A stretch of DNA of 64,000 bases from positions 1,116,001 through 1,180,000 of the forward strand of contig NZ_CP073696.1 in NCBI RefSeq assembly GCF_025264645.1, written 5' to 3'. Position 1 is the first letter of the stretch; each line of letters starts with the position of its first letter. Below are positions 62,911 to 64,000 of the stretch, piece after piece. A program made the translations under genes and the position numbers. The DNA is from Edaphobacter lichenicola. Its GTDB lineage: Bacteria > Acidobacteriota > Terriglobia > Terriglobales > Acidobacteriaceae. The notes beneath the pieces are model-generated. The model saw only the letters and a list, made by a program, of their open reading frames with translations. It was not told where the DNA came from and did not search any database.

Positions 62911-64000
62911 ATGACGCACCAGCGTTCTTTGCCTTTCCCTCGAATCTCTTCCAAGAAGCCGGCGGCAAACATGCCTGAGCGTCCGATCGTATTCTCGAAG
63001 ATCATCCTGCTGATTGTCGTTATACTTCCGACTTCATTGGTCGCACAAAGCCTTCCTCTTTCTCACTTTCAACATACCGCCTGGACCCTCCAGGACGGGG
63101 CTCCCTCTCAAATCGACGCCCTCGCTCAAACGAAGGATGGCTACATTTGGTTAGGCACCGTTAACGGTCTGTTTCGTTTCGACGGTGTCAGATTCGAACA
63201 GTACAAGCCGTCGCGAGGTCAGCAGCTTGCCCACACTGGCATTCGAGCTCTTACTGCAACGGACGACGGCGGTCTCTGGATCGGGTACACCATGGGGGAC
63301 ACGAGTTTCCTCAAAGACGGGATCATTACGAATCACCTGTTCCACCACATAAAGCGAGGGGGCGGTACCGTCTTTTCGATCGTTGTGGACCAAGATCGCA
63401 GTGTGTGGGCCGCGGCCTATGAGGGTCCTCTGCACTTCGTTGCCGGAAAATGGCAAGACCCTGAGGAAGACGAGGGATTCAACATAAAAGCTTCCTACAA
63501 TCTCTACGGGGATAACAAGGGCACCATGTGGCTGGCCACGGACGACTTCGTCTACCGTCTCGATCATGGTTCCAAACGATTCGTGAACACTGGGATCAAC
63601 GGCGGTACAGACGCTGTCTTCACGGACGGCCCAGACGGGACCATTTGGATTGCAGATCGAAATGGTTTATACCGGGTTTCGGATCAGCAGAGACCAAACC
63701 GACCTCCTCGCTCCATCATTCCTTACAAAGATACGGCAACGGCCCTTCGCTTCGACAACACCGGAGCACTCTGGACACTCGGTGCAAAGACCGGCATAAC
63801 CCGTATCCGCCAACCGAACGATGCTATCAAGCTAACCCCACCCGTTATTCCAGGAGACGTGGAAAACTTCAGCCTAAAGGATGGACTTAGCTCCGAGCGA
63901 GGATTGGCTTCCTTGAAGGACCGTGAAGGAAACATCTGGATCGCCACATCGGACGGTCTGGATCGATTCCGCGTGATGGCTTTTAATCCTGCTCCGCTAT
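62911..64000 (+). CDS. sensor histidine kinase, beta-propeller N-terminal part (3' end outside window)
   Basis: The frame from the ATG at 62911 (or an internal ATG at 62971) is open to the window end, so the kinase part is not visible. The visible ~363 residues have a membrane/signal segment (IILLIVVILPTSLVA) and Reg_prop repeats: HTAWTLQDGAPSQIDALAQT, YIWLGTVNGLFRFDGVRFEQY, WIGYTMGDTSFLKDG, WLATDDFVYRLD and WIADRNGLYRV. This matches the architecture of the kinase at 50449-53493. It is divergent from the NarL regulator and probably phosphorylates it. Confidence 0.85.
   Translation, partial: MTHQRSLPFPRISSKKPAANMPERPIVFSKIILLIVVILPTSLVAQSLPLSHFQHTAWTLQDGAPSQIDALAQTKDGYIWLGTVNGLFRFDGVRFEQYKPSRGQQLAHTGIRALTATDDGGLWIGYTMGDTSFLKDGIITNHLFHHIKRGGGTVFSIVVDQDRSVWAAAYEGPLHFVAGKWQDPEEDEGFNIKASYNLYGDNKGTMWLATDDFVYRLDHGSKRFVNTGINGGTDAVFTDGPDGTIWIADRNGLYRVSDQQRPNRPPRSIIPYKDTATALRFDNTGALWTLGAKTGITRIRQPNDAIKLTPPVIPGDVENFSLKDGLSSERGLASLKDREGNIWIATSDGLDRFRVMAFNPAPL

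Noticed and set aside
1-64000. CRISPR array, rRNA operon or prophage structural genes
   Set aside because: No regularly spaced repeats, rRNA signatures or phage head/tail genes were seen; the encapsulin has an HK97-type fold but is flanked by its peroxidase cargo, not by phage genes.

Overview
The window looks like a chromosome segment of an acidobacterium, most likely of class Terriglobia (Terriglobus/Granulicella/Edaphobacter type). This is inferred from gene content: an Oar-like TonB-dependent receptor with an N-terminal carboxypeptidase-regulatory-like domain, its CadC-type winged-helix/TPR regulator, the tail of a MacB-type (ADOP-like) permease, beta-propeller sensor kinases and many secreted proteins of unknown function. 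No rRNA, CRISPR array or complete tRNA gene was seen.

Layout. 1-24.5 kb is ordinary chromosome: hydrolase fragment, S41 peptidase, zinc peptidase, YebC regulator, PagL-like lipid A deacylase, glutamate formimidoyltransferase, SYLF protein, XylB-like sugar dehydrogenase, PdxS, glycosyltransferase, thioesterase, RecQ with two HRDC domains, a TonB-like protein, a DGPF/YCII protein with an ECF42-type sigma factor, a rhodanese, and a DyP peroxidase-encapsulin pair whose peroxidase carries a C-terminal cargo-loading peptide. An AEC transporter and a fatty acid desaturase close this part.

25.7-35 kb is a decayed accessory region. It begins at the 3' half of an initiator tRNA-Met (25667-25711), the usual scar of tRNA-directed integration. 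It then holds an AbiE-type antitoxin with a truncated toxin and a palindromic operator, a truncated TonB-dependent receptor, an intact SRAP (YedK/HMCES) gene next to the 5' relic of a second one, the core of an Avs-like STAND ATPase cut on both sides, and a frameshifted IS110 relic. 35-41.5 kb carries a complete Oar-like receptor and its CadC-type regulator in tandem. 42-50 kb is mobile: an intact IS110-family transposase with a striking hairpin in its leader, an orphan secreted protein, an IS481-family transposase, two inverted copies of an IS481-like terminus bracketing 42.0-46.5 kb, and an ArdC / DUF6908 / large ParB operon typical of plasmids and integrative elements.

50-64 kb is a sensing and redox region: a 1014-residue propeller histidine kinase, a LysR regulator, a six-gene minus-strand array (NmrA-type reductase, zinc alcohol dehydrogenase, Old Yellow Enzyme, quinone-reductase-like enzyme, second Old Yellow Enzyme, TetR regulator), a receiver-only response regulator, and a NarL-type regulator divergent from a second propeller sensor that runs off the end. 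The redox array reads as an inducible detoxification operon for electrophilic unsaturated carbonyls or quinones. The most interesting items are the encapsulin nanocompartment, the island scar with its defence remnants, the IS110 leader hairpin (possible bridge RNA) and the duplicated ene-reductase operon.
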